Positions 8,103-16,103 of a stretch of DNA of 47,902 bases are shown here, one piece after another. Position 1 is the stretch's first letter. The number at the start of each line of letters is the position of its first letter. Origin of the DNA: Thauera linaloolentis 47Lol = DSM 12138 (lineage in GTDB: Bacteria; Pseudomonadota; Gammaproteobacteria; Burkholderiales; Rhodocyclaceae); NCBI RefSeq assembly GCF_000310205.1, contig NZ_AMXE01000023.1, positions 1-47,902 on the forward strand. Reading direction: 5' to 3'. Below the pieces are notes generated by a model. It did no database searches and was not told the DNA's origin. It saw only the letters and a list, made by a program, of their open reading frames with translations. The translations under genes and the position numbers were made by a program.

Positions 8103-10265
8103 ATGGCACAGACATCCACGCCACGCCTTCGACGCACAGCCCTGCTGTTGGGCCTCGCTTTTTCCACTGGTACAGCGTTCGCTCAAGAACAGGAACTCGG
8201 ATCGGTGGTTGTTTCCGCCTCCGGCTTCGAACAGGACTTGAAGGAAGCGCCTGCTTCGATTTCGGTCGTTACCCGCGAAGAACTGGAAACGAAGCAGTTC
8301 CGCGATCTGGCAGAAGCTCTACAAGACGTCGAAGGCATCGACGTACGGGGCAGTACCGGCAAGACTGGCGGTCTGAACATCAGCATCCGCGGCATGCCAA
8401 GCGATTACACACTGATTCTGATCGACGGCCGTCGACAGAACGTTGCTGGTGATGTCACCCCCAACGGCTTTGGCGACGCGCTGACCAGCTTCATCCCTCC
8501 GATATCGGCCATCGAGCGCATCGAGGTCATTCGCGGCCCGATGTCTACGCTGTATGGCTCCGATGCCATGGGTGGCGTGGTCAATATCATCACGCGCAAG
8601 GTTGCAAAGGAGTGGAACGGCTCACTCGGAGTCGAAGCAGGCATCCCGCAAGACGGCGACTGGGGTGCATCGCAAAAGATCAACCTCTATGCGAATGGCC
8701 CTATCGCACAGGATCTACTGGGCATCGCCGTACGCGGCAGCCTGTTCCAGCGGGGCGAAACGGAGCGAATTCGTGATGCCACGGGTAATGCACGGGACCC
8801 CGCGCCGGCAAAGACTCGCCAACATAGCATCGGCACCCGCCTGACGCTCACGCCCAACGCAAGTCACGACATCTGGCTCGATATCGACCAAGCGCGCACG
8901 TGGTACGACAACGAAGACTGCCGGCTTGGTGGACGCGATTATCTGAACAGCAACTGCGTCACGGCCAACACGACCGTGACCGGCTACAAGGACTACATGC
9001 GTCTCGACCGGGAGCAGATTGCGATTGGCCATAGCAGCCGACTGTCGTTCGGCCTGTTCGAATCGAGCCTGATGCGCACGACCACCGAAACCAAAGGGCG
9101 CACCATTCCAACCGCCGCACGCCCGGCAGGAAGCCCAGACATCGGCGCGGATCGCGAACTCGAAACCGTCAATGTAGTGTTCGACACGAAACTCGTCGCC
9201 CCACTTGGAGAATCGCATGTAGCAACCGTTGGTGGCCAGTGGTGGGATGCCGAACTGACCGACAGCCTGCTGCCCGACGACCATGAACAGACCATGTGGT
9301 CGCTGTTCATCGAAGATGAATGGCGTCTCACCGACAGCCTGGCCGCAACCCTGGGCGCACGCTACGACCACCATGACGCCTTCGGCGGCGAGGTCAGCCC
9401 GCGTGCCTATCTGGTATGGAATGCCGCATCGAACTGGACAGTGAAAGGCGGCGTCAGCCAGGGCTTCAAAGCCCCCCGCCTGAACCAGCTCATCGACGGC
9501 ATCAGCGGCATCAGCGGGCAAGGCACCTCGATCAGCATCGGCAATCCCGATCTCAAACCGGAAACCAGTACCAGTACCGAACTCGGCATCCTGTTCGACA
9601 ACCAGGAAAACTTGAGTGCATCGGCAACCCTGTTCCACAACAAGATCGAAGACAAGATCAGCAGTGGCGGGGACTGCACGGTCAACTTCATCTCCAGTTG
9701 CGTCGCCAATCCGGACGCAACCTACTCGATCAACAATGATGAAGCCAAGACCTGGGGTATCGAACTGACATCCCGCATCGTGCTGGCGCCACGTTGGTCC
9801 CTGAATCTGAACTACACATGGACTGACAGCGAGGTAAGAGAAAACGGCCAGAAGAACGGCGAACTCAGCGATACCGCCAAACATATTGCTAACGCTCAGC
9901 TACGCTGGGATACGACCGATAAGCTGAGCCTGTGGGTGCGTGGAGAGTATCGTGGCGACAGCCGCCGCTTCGATGGCGATCCCGACAGCTTCTCCGGCAA
10001 CACGCTACGGGAGTACCAGGCTCTCGGCGACCTCAAAGGCTACTCGCTGTTCCATCTGGGCGGCTCGTACAAGGTTGCCAGCAACGTGACGGTCAATGCG
10101 AACATTTTCAACCTGTTCGACAAGGACTTCACCAAGTTCAAGACGTGGACGAATGTAGCCGGCGTCGAGCAACTCGGCAGCGAATATTATCGGTCGGCAC
10201 AATCCACCAAGGGCACGGTAACTGCCGGCCGCACGCTCTGGATCTCCGCGAACGTCAACTTCTGA
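8103..10265 (+). CDS. TonB-dependent siderophore receptor, second of tandem pair
   Basis: 720 aa from ATG 8103; an in-frame ATG at 8043 exists but the signal peptide (MAQTSTPRLRRTALLLG...GTAFA) begins at 8103 exactly as in its paralogue. Plug motifs ISIRGMPSDYTLILIDGRR, IERIEVIRGPMSTLYGSDAM and GGVVNIITRK; barrel motifs LAATLGARYDHHDAFGGEVS and TVKGGVSQGFKAPRLNQ; C-terminal SANVNF ending in Phe. Likely ferric-siderophore import. It carries paired cysteines in loop regions (CRLGG...NSNC, and GGDC...SSC) absent from the first receptor at those places, so ligand specificity has probably diverged. Own Fur-like box and terminator. Confidence 0.93.
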   Translation: MAQTSTPRLRRTALLLGLAFSTGTAFAQEQELGSVVVSASGFEQDLKEAPASISVVTREELETKQFRDLAEALQDVEGIDVRGSTGKTGGLNISIRGMPSDYTLILIDGRRQNVAGDVTPNGFGDALTSFIPPISAIERIEVIRGPMSTLYGSDAMGGVVNIITRKVAKEWNGSLGVEAGIPQDGDWGASQKINLYANGPIAQDLLGIAVRGSLFQRGETERIRDATGNARDPAPAKTRQHSIGTRLTLTPNASHDIWLDIDQARTWYDNEDCRLGGRDYLNSNCVTANTTVTGYKDYMRLDREQIAIGHSSRLSFGLFESSLMRTTTETKGRTIPTAARPAGSPDIGADRELETVNVVFDTKLVAPLGESHVATVGGQWWDAELTDSLLPDDHEQTMWSLFIEDEWRLTDSLAATLGARYDHHDAFGGEVSPRAYLVWNAASNWTVKGGVSQGFKAPRLNQLIDGISGISGQGTSISIGNPDLKPETSTSTELGILFDNQENLSASATLFHNKIEDKISSGGDCTVNFISSCVANPDATYSINNDEAKTWGIELTSRIVLAPRWSLNLNYTWTDSEVRENGQKNGELSDTAKHIANAQLRWDTTDKLSLWVRGEYRGDSRRFDGDPDSFSGNTLREYQALGDLKGYSLFHLGGSYKVASNVTVNANIFNLFDKDFTKFKTWTNVAGVEQLGSEYYRSAQSTKGTVTAGRTLWISANVNF

Positions 10266-10327
10266 TCCTGCATGGCGGTACGTCGTCCAAGTGCCGCCGC
10301 ACCACCGATCGCAACGAGTTCGAGCAA

Positions 10328-10358
10328 GCCACACCGGCCATGCCGGTGTGGCTTTTTT
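10328..10358 (+). terminator. Intrinsic terminator of second receptor
   Basis: GCCACACCGG (10328-10337) and CCGGTGTGGC (10343-10352), 10-bp perfect stem, 5-nt loop, followed by six T (10353-10358). Confidence 0.93.
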
Positions 10359-10491
10359 CTCATCCCATACTCATTCACATACGAGCCCGGGCACTTGCAC
10401 GCCCACATTGCAGACATTGAAGCTCAGCCAGATATTGGCAGCCATGCTTCACAGACGTACAAAAAACTACAACAAATTTTGGAAGTTAGAT

Positions 10492-10514
10492 TGTTGAGAA
10501 TAATTATCAACATT
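10492..10514 (+). promoter_or_regulatory. Fur-like box of the PepSY/flavoprotein operon
   Basis: GAGAATAATTATCAACATT (10496-10514) matches the Fur consensus at 13 of 19 positions. The same site contains the dyad TGTTGA (10492-10497) / TCAACA (10507-10512). It is about 85-105 bp before the ATG at 10598. Confidence 0.6.
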
Positions 10515-10597
10515 AGAATGGCGGGCTCATGGTCCCGACATCCAGCGGATATATCCACCGCATCGGGCATTCGAACCGACGGAACCGCGCCTTACCG

Positions 10598-11305
10598 ATG
10601 CCGACCTACCCCGAACCACTGAGCCGCCGCACGCCTCCCCCGACAAGCCCAGCGCCGGCATCCAGCCCGCAAGCCGTCGCGCGCCAGCAGGCCCGCCGAG
10701 GCAACTGGCTGAAGACGCTCCACCAGTGGCACTGGATCAGTTCCGCGGTTTCGCTGTTCGGCATGCTGATGTTCGCGATCACGGGCATCACGCTCAACCA
10801 CTCCGGCGCCATCGAGGCCAAGCCCCGCATCGAGACCCGCAGCGCCGCCATGCCCGACACGCTTGCCGAGACGCTGCGCCGGATGGTGGCCGACGAGACG
10901 CCGCCGGAAAGCCCCCTGCCTGCCGACGCGGCCGACTGGGTGGCCGAGGCGCTGGGCGTCCAGGTATCGGGCAAGGCGGCGGAATGGTCGGAAGAAGAAA
11001 TCTACCTTGCCCTGCCCCGCCCCGGCGGCGACGCCTGGCTGCGCCTCGACCTGCAAGGCAGCGAGGCGGAATACGAACTGACCGACCGTGGCTGGATCGC
11101 GTGGCTCAACGACCTCCACAAGGGGCGCAACTCCGGTGAAGCCTGGAGCTGGTTCATCGACATCTTCGCCGTGGCCTGTGTGGTGTTTTCGGTAACCGGC
11201 CTGCTCATCCTGCAGGTGCATGCCGCCAACCGCGCATCGGTATGGCCGGTCGTCGGCCTGGGCGTGGTGCTGCCGACCCTGCTCATCCTGCTTTTCGTCC
11301 ATTGA
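10598..11305 (+). CDS. PepSY-associated membrane protein
   Basis: 235 aa from ATG 10598 (an earlier in-frame ATG at 10529 lies close to the Fur-like site and lacks support). Small inner-membrane protein with an N-terminal helix at the LHQWHWISSAVSLFGMLMF region containing conserved His, a periplasmic portion of about 110 residues, then two C-terminal helices (WFIDIFAVACVVFSVTGLL and PVVGLGVVLPTLLILLFV) with LHKGRNSGEAWSW before them. The LHxWHW and LHKG histidines are typical of the PepSY-associated TM family, thought to bind haem and pass electrons across the membrane to ferric chelates. First gene of a five-gene operon with DUF2271, DUF4198 and a diflavin reductase. Confidence 0.85.
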   Translation: MPTYPEPLSRRTPPPTSPAPASSPQAVARQQARRGNWLKTLHQWHWISSAVSLFGMLMFAITGITLNHSGAIEAKPRIETRSAAMPDTLAETLRRMVADETPPESPLPADAADWVAEALGVQVSGKAAEWSEEEIYLALPRPGGDAWLRLDLQGSEAEYELTDRGWIAWLNDLHKGRNSGEAWSWFIDIFAVACVVFSVTGLLILQVHAANRASVWPVVGLGVVLPTLLILLFVH

Positions 11306-11324
11306 TTCATTTCTGGAGCCCTCC

Positions 11325-11837
11325 ATGCACAAACCCCTGCTTCTCGCATTCGGCCTGCTGGCTACCGGCCCGGCGCTCGCCGCCGGCATCGAGGTGGAGA
11401 TCGAACTGCCACGCATCGACGTGTCGGACTACCGCCGCCCCTACGTCGCCGCCTGGCTGGAACGTCCCGACAACTCGGTCGCCGCCAACCTGGCCGTGTG
11501 GTACGACGTCAAGATGCGCAACGCCGAGGGTGCCAAGTGGCTCAAGGACATGCGCCTGTGGTGGCGCCGCACCGGGCGCGACCTGGAGCAGCCGGTCGAC
11601 GGCGTGACCAGCGCCACCCGCAACCCCGGCGTGCACAAGCTGAGCTTTACCGAAGGCCAGGTGCCGCTCGGCAAGCTGGCTGCCGGTGAATACCGCCTCG
11701 TCGTCGAGGCCTCGCGCGAACATGGCGGCCGTGAGGTGGTGACCGTGCCACTGCAGTGGCCGCCTGCCTCGGCGACGCGCAACGAAGCGCGCGGCGAGCA
11801 CGAAATCGGCACCGTTGCCGTACAACTCAAGCCCTGA
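11325..11837 (+). CDS. DUF2271 periplasmic protein
   Basis: 170 aa. Signal peptide MHKPLLLAFGLLATGPALA, then a small beta domain starting IEVEIELPRIDVSDYRRPYVAAWLE and containing RLWWRRTGRD and DGVTSATRNPG, as in DUF2271 proteins. Start ATG 11325 with CTGGAG 7 nt upstream. Function of the family is unknown; members recur beside PepSY, DUF4198 and flavoprotein genes downstream of TonB receptors, so a role in periplasmic handling or reduction of a metal chelate is inferred. The DGVTSAT-type stretch resembles covalent-flavin FMN-binding motifs (DxxSGAT) and could be a flavinylation site, though this is speculative. Confidence 0.8.
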   Translation: MHKPLLLAFGLLATGPALAAGIEVEIELPRIDVSDYRRPYVAAWLERPDNSVAANLAVWYDVKMRNAEGAKWLKDMRLWWRRTGRDLEQPVDGVTSATRNPGVHKLSFTEGQVPLGKLAAGEYRLVVEASREHGGREVVTVPLQWPPASATRNEARGEHEIGTVAVQLKP

Positions 11838-11861
11838 CCCATCCGACCTGAGGAGATACCG

Positions 11862-12665
11862 ATGAAACTGAACAAGCACCTCGCCGCGGCCGCCCTTGGC
11901 CTTGCCATCGCCGCACCGGCCGCGCAGGCACATGAGTTCTGGCTGCTGCCGTCTTCCACCGTGCTGTCCAGCCCAGGCTACATCACCGTGGACGCTGCCG
12001 TTTCCAACGACATCTTCTACTTCAACTACCGCCCGCTGGGCATCCGCGACAACCTGGTCATCTCGGCCCCCGACGGCAGCACGGTGGCCCCCGAGAGCCT
12101 GACTCAGGGCAAGCTGCGCACGGTGTTCGACGCCAATCTCCAAGCCACCGGCACCTACCGCCTGGCCATCGCCAACTCCAGCCTGATGGCGAGCTGGAAG
12201 GAAAACGGCGAAACCAAGCGCTGGCGCGGCACGCACGCCGAAATGGCGGAGAAGGTTCCGGCCAATGCCCAGGATCTGGTGGTGCGCGAAGGCATCTCGC
12301 GCCTGGAGACCTTCGTCACGGTCGGCCGCCCGAGCGAAATCAAGCCCACGGGCAAGGGCCTGGAACTGCTGCCGGTCACCCACCCCAACGACCTGTACGA
12401 AGGTTCGCCGGCGGTGTTCACCTTCGTCGTCGACGGCAAGCCCGCCGCCGGGGTCGAGGTGGAGATGATCCGTGCCGGCACCCGCTACCGCGACCAGTTG
12501 GAGAAGATCACCCTCGTCACCAATGCGGACGGGCAGGTGTCCTACACTTGGAAGGAGCCGGGCATGTACTACGTGAAGACCGGCGTCACAGGCAAGAGCG
12601 ACACGATGGAGAACGTGGAGCGCCGCCTGTCCTACGTCACCACGCTGGAAGTCCTGGCGCAATGA
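11862..12665 (+). CDS. DUF4198 periplasmic protein (NikM/CbiM-associated type)
   Basis: 267 aa. Signal peptide ending AAPAAQA directly followed by HEFWLLPSS, the characteristic mature N-terminus of DUF4198 proteins whose first His may bind metal. The C-terminal part contains NDLYEGSPAVFTFVVDGKPAAGVEVE and DGQVSYTWKEPGMYYV, a carboxypeptidase-regulatory-like (CNA-B/DUF4198) beta sandwich. Usually found with metal-uptake systems (nickel, cobalt, iron). RBS GAGGAG 8 nt before ATG. Member of the PepSY operon; likely a periplasmic metal-binding or chelate-presenting protein. Confidence 0.82.
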   Translation: MKLNKHLAAAALGLAIAAPAAQAHEFWLLPSSTVLSSPGYITVDAAVSNDIFYFNYRPLGIRDNLVISAPDGSTVAPESLTQGKLRTVFDANLQATGTYRLAIANSSLMASWKENGETKRWRGTHAEMAEKVPANAQDLVVREGISRLETFVTVGRPSEIKPTGKGLELLPVTHPNDLYEGSPAVFTFVVDGKPAAGVEVEMIRAGTRYRDQLEKITLVTNADGQVSYTWKEPGMYYVKTGVTGKSDTMENVERRLSYVTTLEVLAQ

Positions 12666-12702
12666 TCGCTGCCGGCCCGTCCGACGGGCGGCCTGACAGC
12701 CG

Positions 12703-14070
12703 ATGATCAGCCTGGAGCTTTCCCGCGTCGGCCCGGCCGCCGGGGTGGTCGCCGCCTATGCGGCGTTCTGCCTGCGGATCTGGGCCGCGCACCGCAAACG
12801 CGCCGCCGCGCATAGCGCGACCGGCGCCGATGCCGTGCTCGTGGCCTATGCCAGCCAGAGCGGTTTTGGCCGAGAACTCTCGGAGGAAGCCGCCAAGGCG
12901 CTGGAGTCGACGGGCATCGGCGTGCGCCTGTGCCCGCTCGACGCACTCGATGCCGACGGCTTGAAGGCCTGTCGCCAGGCCTTGTTCGTCGTCAGCACCT
13001 GCGGCGAAGGCGACGCCCCCGACAACGCCGCAGGCTTCGTCAGGCGTGTGATGGAGCATGCGCCATCACTGCACGGCTTGCACTACGGCGTCCTTGCCCT
13101 GGGCGACAGCAGCTATACGCACTACTGCGGCTTTGGCCGCCGCCTGGATGCGTGGCTTGGAGCATGCGGGGCGACACCGATGTTCCCCCGCATCGACATG
13201 GACCGCGCCGACGGCAGCGCGCTGGCCACCTGGCGCCACCGCCTTGCCGCCTTCGCCGGCCTCGCGGAGCTGCCGGAAAGCGATCTGCCCACGCTCGGCT
13301 TCTGGCGTGTGCGCAGCCACCGCCACCTCAACCCCGGCAGTGCCGGCGAACCGGCCTGGCATGTCGAACTCGAGGCGCTGGACGGCGATGGCCCGGACGC
13401 GCGTTCCGTTCCCCTGCCAGACTGGCAGGCGGGTGATCTGCTGCAGTTGTATCCGCCGGGCGACGCCAGCTCGCCCCGGGACTATTCGATCGCCTCGCTC
13501 CCCGGAGACGACACGGTCCAGTTGCTGGTACGCCGGGCACGGGGGCAGGATGGTTCGCCGGGCGTGATGTCTTCGCTGCTGACCAGCCCGGCCGGCCTGG
13601 GTGCCGTCCTGCATGGACGCATCCGCCCGCACCCCAATTTCCGTATCGGCGACAACGCTGACCGGCCCTTGCTGCTCATCGGCAACGGCACCGGCCTTGC
13701 CGGGCTGCTCGCCCATCTGCGGCAGCGCGTCCGCTACGGCGACGGCCGCAACTGGCTGGTGTTCGGAGAGCGCAACAAGGCGCATGACGATTTCCACGGC
13801 GCCGAAATCGAGGCGCTCGAAGAACAGGACCTGCTGGCCCGCTGCGATCGGGTCTATTCGCGCGACGACCCCGCCGAATACGTGCAGGACCGCCTCGCGC
13901 GCGCGGCCGACACCGTGCGCGACTGGGTCGCTGGCGACGCCGCGATCTACGTCTGCGGCAACGCCGTGGGCATGGGGCCTGCGGTACATGAAACCCTTGC
14001 CGCGATCCTCGGGTCCGACACCCTGGAACGGCTCGCGCAGGAAGGCCGCTACCGCCGCGACATCTACTGA
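12703..14070 (+). CDS. Membrane-anchored diflavin reductase (CysJ/CPR-like)
   Basis: 455 aa. One N-terminal membrane segment (about residues 8-25), then a flavodoxin domain (VAYASQSGFGRELS phosphate loop; STCGEGDAPDN; LALGDSSYTHYCGFGRRLD) and a ferredoxin-reductase module (FAD motif RDYS, GNGTGLAG and VCGNAVGMG for NADPH), ending in YRRDIY whose terminal aromatic stacks on FAD as in CysJ. The connecting domain is short, so the protein is smaller than CysJ (about 600 aa). It would move electrons from NADPH through FAD and FMN to a membrane partner, most likely the PepSY protein, giving ferric-siderophore reduction. Starts 37 bp after the DUF4198 gene. Confidence 0.88.
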   Translation: MISLELSRVGPAAGVVAAYAAFCLRIWAAHRKRAAAHSATGADAVLVAYASQSGFGRELSEEAAKALESTGIGVRLCPLDALDADGLKACRQALFVVSTCGEGDAPDNAAGFVRRVMEHAPSLHGLHYGVLALGDSSYTHYCGFGRRLDAWLGACGATPMFPRIDMDRADGSALATWRHRLAAFAGLAELPESDLPTLGFWRVRSHRHLNPGSAGEPAWHVELEALDGDGPDARSVPLPDWQAGDLLQLYPPGDASSPRDYSIASLPGDDTVQLLVRRARGQDGSPGVMSSLLTSPAGLGAVLHGRIRPHPNFRIGDNADRPLLLIGNGTGLAGLLAHLRQRVRYGDGRNWLVFGERNKAHDDFHGAEIEALEEQDLLARCDRVYSRDDPAEYVQDRLARAADTVRDWVAGDAAIYVCGNAVGMGPAVHETLAAILGSDTLERLAQEGRYRRDIY

Positions 14071-14134
14071 ACATGACCGGCCATCCCGGCCGTCATGCGA
14101 CCGGTTCCGCTCCACTCTCTACAAGGAAGAAAGC

Positions 14135-14524
14135 ATGATGAAGAAGAGCCTTGCCATTCTCGCCCTCGGCACCGTCGGCGCCCTGAGCCACGTGCCCGCG
14201 TTCGCCGCCGACCCCGCGCCCGAGCGCGTGTCGCACTACGAGGCCCAGAAGGGCGAGTCGATCGAACAGACCATTGCCATCCTGCTGGAAACGAACGCCA
14301 AGCTGAAGGAGCTGCTGGCCGGCGAAATGGGCGAGTACGACATCCACGACATCCACAGCCTGAGCTACACGCTCGAAGACTCACTGATGGCCATTGCGAA
14401 TGAAGTGAAGCAGTTGCACGGCACCGTCGCCGACATGCACTTCGCCAGCGAAGGCCAGGACCGCGACGCCGTCATCGACTATGGCAAAGCCTATCTGAGC
14501 GGCGTCGAGAAAATCATCAAGTAA
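14135..14524 (+). CDS. Small secreted helical protein (DUF6746-like)
   Basis: 129 aa. Signal peptide MMKKSLAILALGTVGALSHVPAFA, then an all-helical acidic domain with the pattern ERVSHYEAQKGESIEQ, IHDIHSLSYTLEDSL and a closing YGKAYLSGVEKIIK. From memory this resembles the uncharacterised DUF6746 family. His residues cluster in the middle (HDIHS, LHGTVADMH), so metal binding is possible. RBS AAGGAAG upstream of the ATG at 14135. Last gene of the PepSY operon; function unknown. Confidence 0.75.
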   Translation: MMKKSLAILALGTVGALSHVPAFAADPAPERVSHYEAQKGESIEQTIAILLETNAKLKELLAGEMGEYDIHDIHSLSYTLEDSLMAIANEVKQLHGTVADMHFASEGQDRDAVIDYGKAYLSGVEKIIK

Positions 14525-14787
14525 GCCGCCCCATGCCACCGGGCGTGCGCGCCGCATGCCCGGTGGCCGTGCCCTCGCGGCCCGCGGGGGCTGTGCGCCG
14601 GTCGCAACCCGGGCGGCACGAATGGGCAGTCTGGAACAAGACCGATTCTCATCATTGGGCTATAGTTGGCGGTTTCGATCCCTGCCAGGCCTGCCTCTCC
14701 CATGCCCTCTTTGTCCCCATCCTGTCACCGCTGCCTGCCTGCGGCCCGCCGCCAGGACGAAATGCCCTGCCGCAGTGGAGCGCGCCG

Positions 14788-15219
14788 ATGAGCCGCGTCG
14801 TTTCGTCGCTCCCCGGCCGCATCCGCATCCGCGACAAGGCGCTGCGCAACCGCGCCCGCCTCGCCGAAATCGAAAGCGCGCTCAGGCGCCTTGATGGCGT
14901 GGTCGTCGTGGAGCCGAACGTTTCGGCGGGCAGCATCGTGCTGCACTACGCGCCGGACAAGACCGATCCGCTCCGCCTCGAAAACGAGGTCGACACCGTG
15001 ATCGACACTGCGCTGGCGGCCCCGCAGCGCCCTGCCGGCTCTCGATCGCTGCGCATGCAGGTGAATCGCTGCGCCAAGATCGGCATGATGGGCAGTCTCG
15101 CCACGTCACTCGCGCTCGCCGCTACCGGCAACAAACGCTGGCATGCGATATCGGGCGGGCTGTTCGTCGCCTGCCTGGGCATCCATCTCGGTGTCCATCG
15201 CCGCCATCTGCTGCGCTGA
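14788..15219 (+). CDS. HMA-like domain protein with hydrophobic C-terminus
   Basis: 143 aa from ATG 14788, with TGGAG upstream; an open frame extends further upstream without signal. The N-terminal 80 residues look like a ferredoxin-fold heavy-metal-associated domain (SLPGRIRIRDKALRN, LRRLDGVVVVEPNVSAGSIVLHY) without the CxxC metal motif. The C-terminal part has two hydrophobic stretches (MMGSLATSLALAATG, GGLFVACLGIHLGVH). The same type of domain occurs in the small protein at 22915-23253 and at the N-terminus of the P-type ATPase at 18942, so it is probably an accessory of that cluster although on the opposite strand, convergent with it. Confidence 0.7.
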   Translation: MSRVVSSLPGRIRIRDKALRNRARLAEIESALRRLDGVVVVEPNVSAGSIVLHYAPDKTDPLRLENEVDTVIDTALAAPQRPAGSRSLRMQVNRCAKIGMMGSLATSLALAATGNKRWHAISGGLFVACLGIHLGVHRRHLLR

Positions 15220-15234
15220 GGCAGGAGAGCCCGC

Positions 15235-15804
15235 TCAAGGCGCGCGCTCGGCCGCCTCGCCCCGGTACGCAATACAGCCCGCCGCGAGCCTGATCAGGCG
15301 CCTCGCCAACGCGACGGCGCCTGGTTGTGCCGGGCCATCGCCGGGCAAGTAGATCTCGATGCAGAGGTAAAGAAAGGACGGGTTGTGCCAGATCCGCTCC
15401 GGAATCGCGGTGTGCGTACGGACGGCATCCGGGGCGCCGAGCACGATGATGCGCGCACTTGCAGGCTCCGCCCGTGCCAGCACGGTTTTCAGGTGCGCGC
15501 CCAGCACCGCATCGCCGCAGATGAGATCGGCGCTGGGGCCGTTCTCGTCGAAGCCGGTATGGAGGTCGATCAGCAACTGGTGATGGCTGCGCATGTGAGG
15601 CAGCAGTTGAAGATACAGTGCCTCGTGCACCATGTCGTAGCGGAAGCTCTGGTCCGGCCGCGGCCTGCGCCCCGACAGGCCGTCGGGAATCTCGAGCACG
15701 TCGACCTCGCCTGCCCGCAGGCCGTCGACCACCTCGCGGCCGAAACTAAGCTCTTCGCGATGGATGCCGATCACGACGAGCGCGGGGGCGGAACTGATGG
15801 CCAC
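15235..15804 (-). CDS. Short AstE/AspA-like zinc hydrolase homologue linked to feo
   Basis: 189 aa from a GTG at 15804, 13 nt after the feoC stop, with AGGAG 9 nt before it; a longer open frame upstream is only the feoC shadow. Motif H15-x-x-E18 (IGIHREEL) and the later LLIDLHTGFD with D80 and H82 match the zinc ligands of the succinylglutamate desuccinylase/aspartoacylase (M14-like) fold, H-x-x-E and DLHT. The usual families are longer (about 320 aa), so this is a minimal form. A hydrolase of an N-acyl amino acid or peptide-like substrate is plausible; why it sits after feoC is unknown. Last gene of the feo operon. Confidence 0.65.
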   Translation of the reverse strand: MAISSAPALVVIGIHREELSFGREVVDGLRAGEVDVLEIPDGLSGRRPRPDQSFRYDMVHEALYLQLLPHMRSHHQLLIDLHTGFDENGPSADLICGDAVLGAHLKTVLARAEPASARIIVLGAPDAVRTHTAIPERIWHNPSFLYLCIEIYLPGDGPAQPGAVALARRLIRLAAGCIAYRGEAAERAP

Positions 15805-15817
15805 CTTGGTCCGCTCC

Positions 15818-16093
15818 TCAGGCTGGCGGTCTCCCGGCCAGCCCTTCTGCCGCACCCGCAGCCGCTTCACTGCCGGCCCACTCGTACACCACCAGCGTTT
15901 CCGGATCGCACTTGCAGCACGTCGTGCCACAGCCCGAGGCGGCACCGACGATGCGCCGGACGCGCCCCTTGCGTTCGAGCGTGCCCAGCATCGGCCCGAG
16001 GGCCTCGGGTGTGCTTTCGAGCGCATGCGCCATGTCGGCCACGCTTGCCCGGCGGCGTTCGCGCAGATAGGCGCTGAGACGGGACAAGATCAT
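15818..16093 (-). CDS. feoC: FeoC-like [Fe-S]-dependent regulator
   Basis: 91 aa, 10 nt downstream of feoB. N-terminal winged helix (ILSRLSAYLRERRRASVADMAHAL, PEALGPMLGTLERKGRVRRI) followed by a cysteine cluster GCGTTCCKCDPE (four Cys), the region that binds an oxygen-sensitive Fe-S cluster in FeoC. A tail of about 20 residues rich in Ala and Gly follows. FeoC modulates FeoB stability or activity in response to oxygen. Start ATG 16093. Confidence 0.88.
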   Translation of the reverse strand: MILSRLSAYLRERRRASVADMAHALESTPEALGPMLGTLERKGRVRRIVGAASGCGTTCCKCDPETLVVYEWAGSEAAAGAAEGLAGRPPA

Positions 16094-16103
16094 CACGGCC
16101 TCC

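Larger units (their letters stand above)
10266..10597. other. Intergenic region between second receptor and PepSY operon
   Basis: 332 bp without a gene. It holds the terminator of the receptor (10328-10358), then about 130 bp in which I see nothing, an AT-rich island from about 10459, and the Fur-like dyad listed separately just before the PepSY gene. Confidence 0.7.

Noticed and set aside
14645-14665. GATTCTCATCATT followed by TATAGT before the HMA-like gene at 14788
   Set aside because: Only about 9 of 19 matches to the Fur consensus; the TATAGT may be a -10 box but no fitting -35 or activator site is evident.
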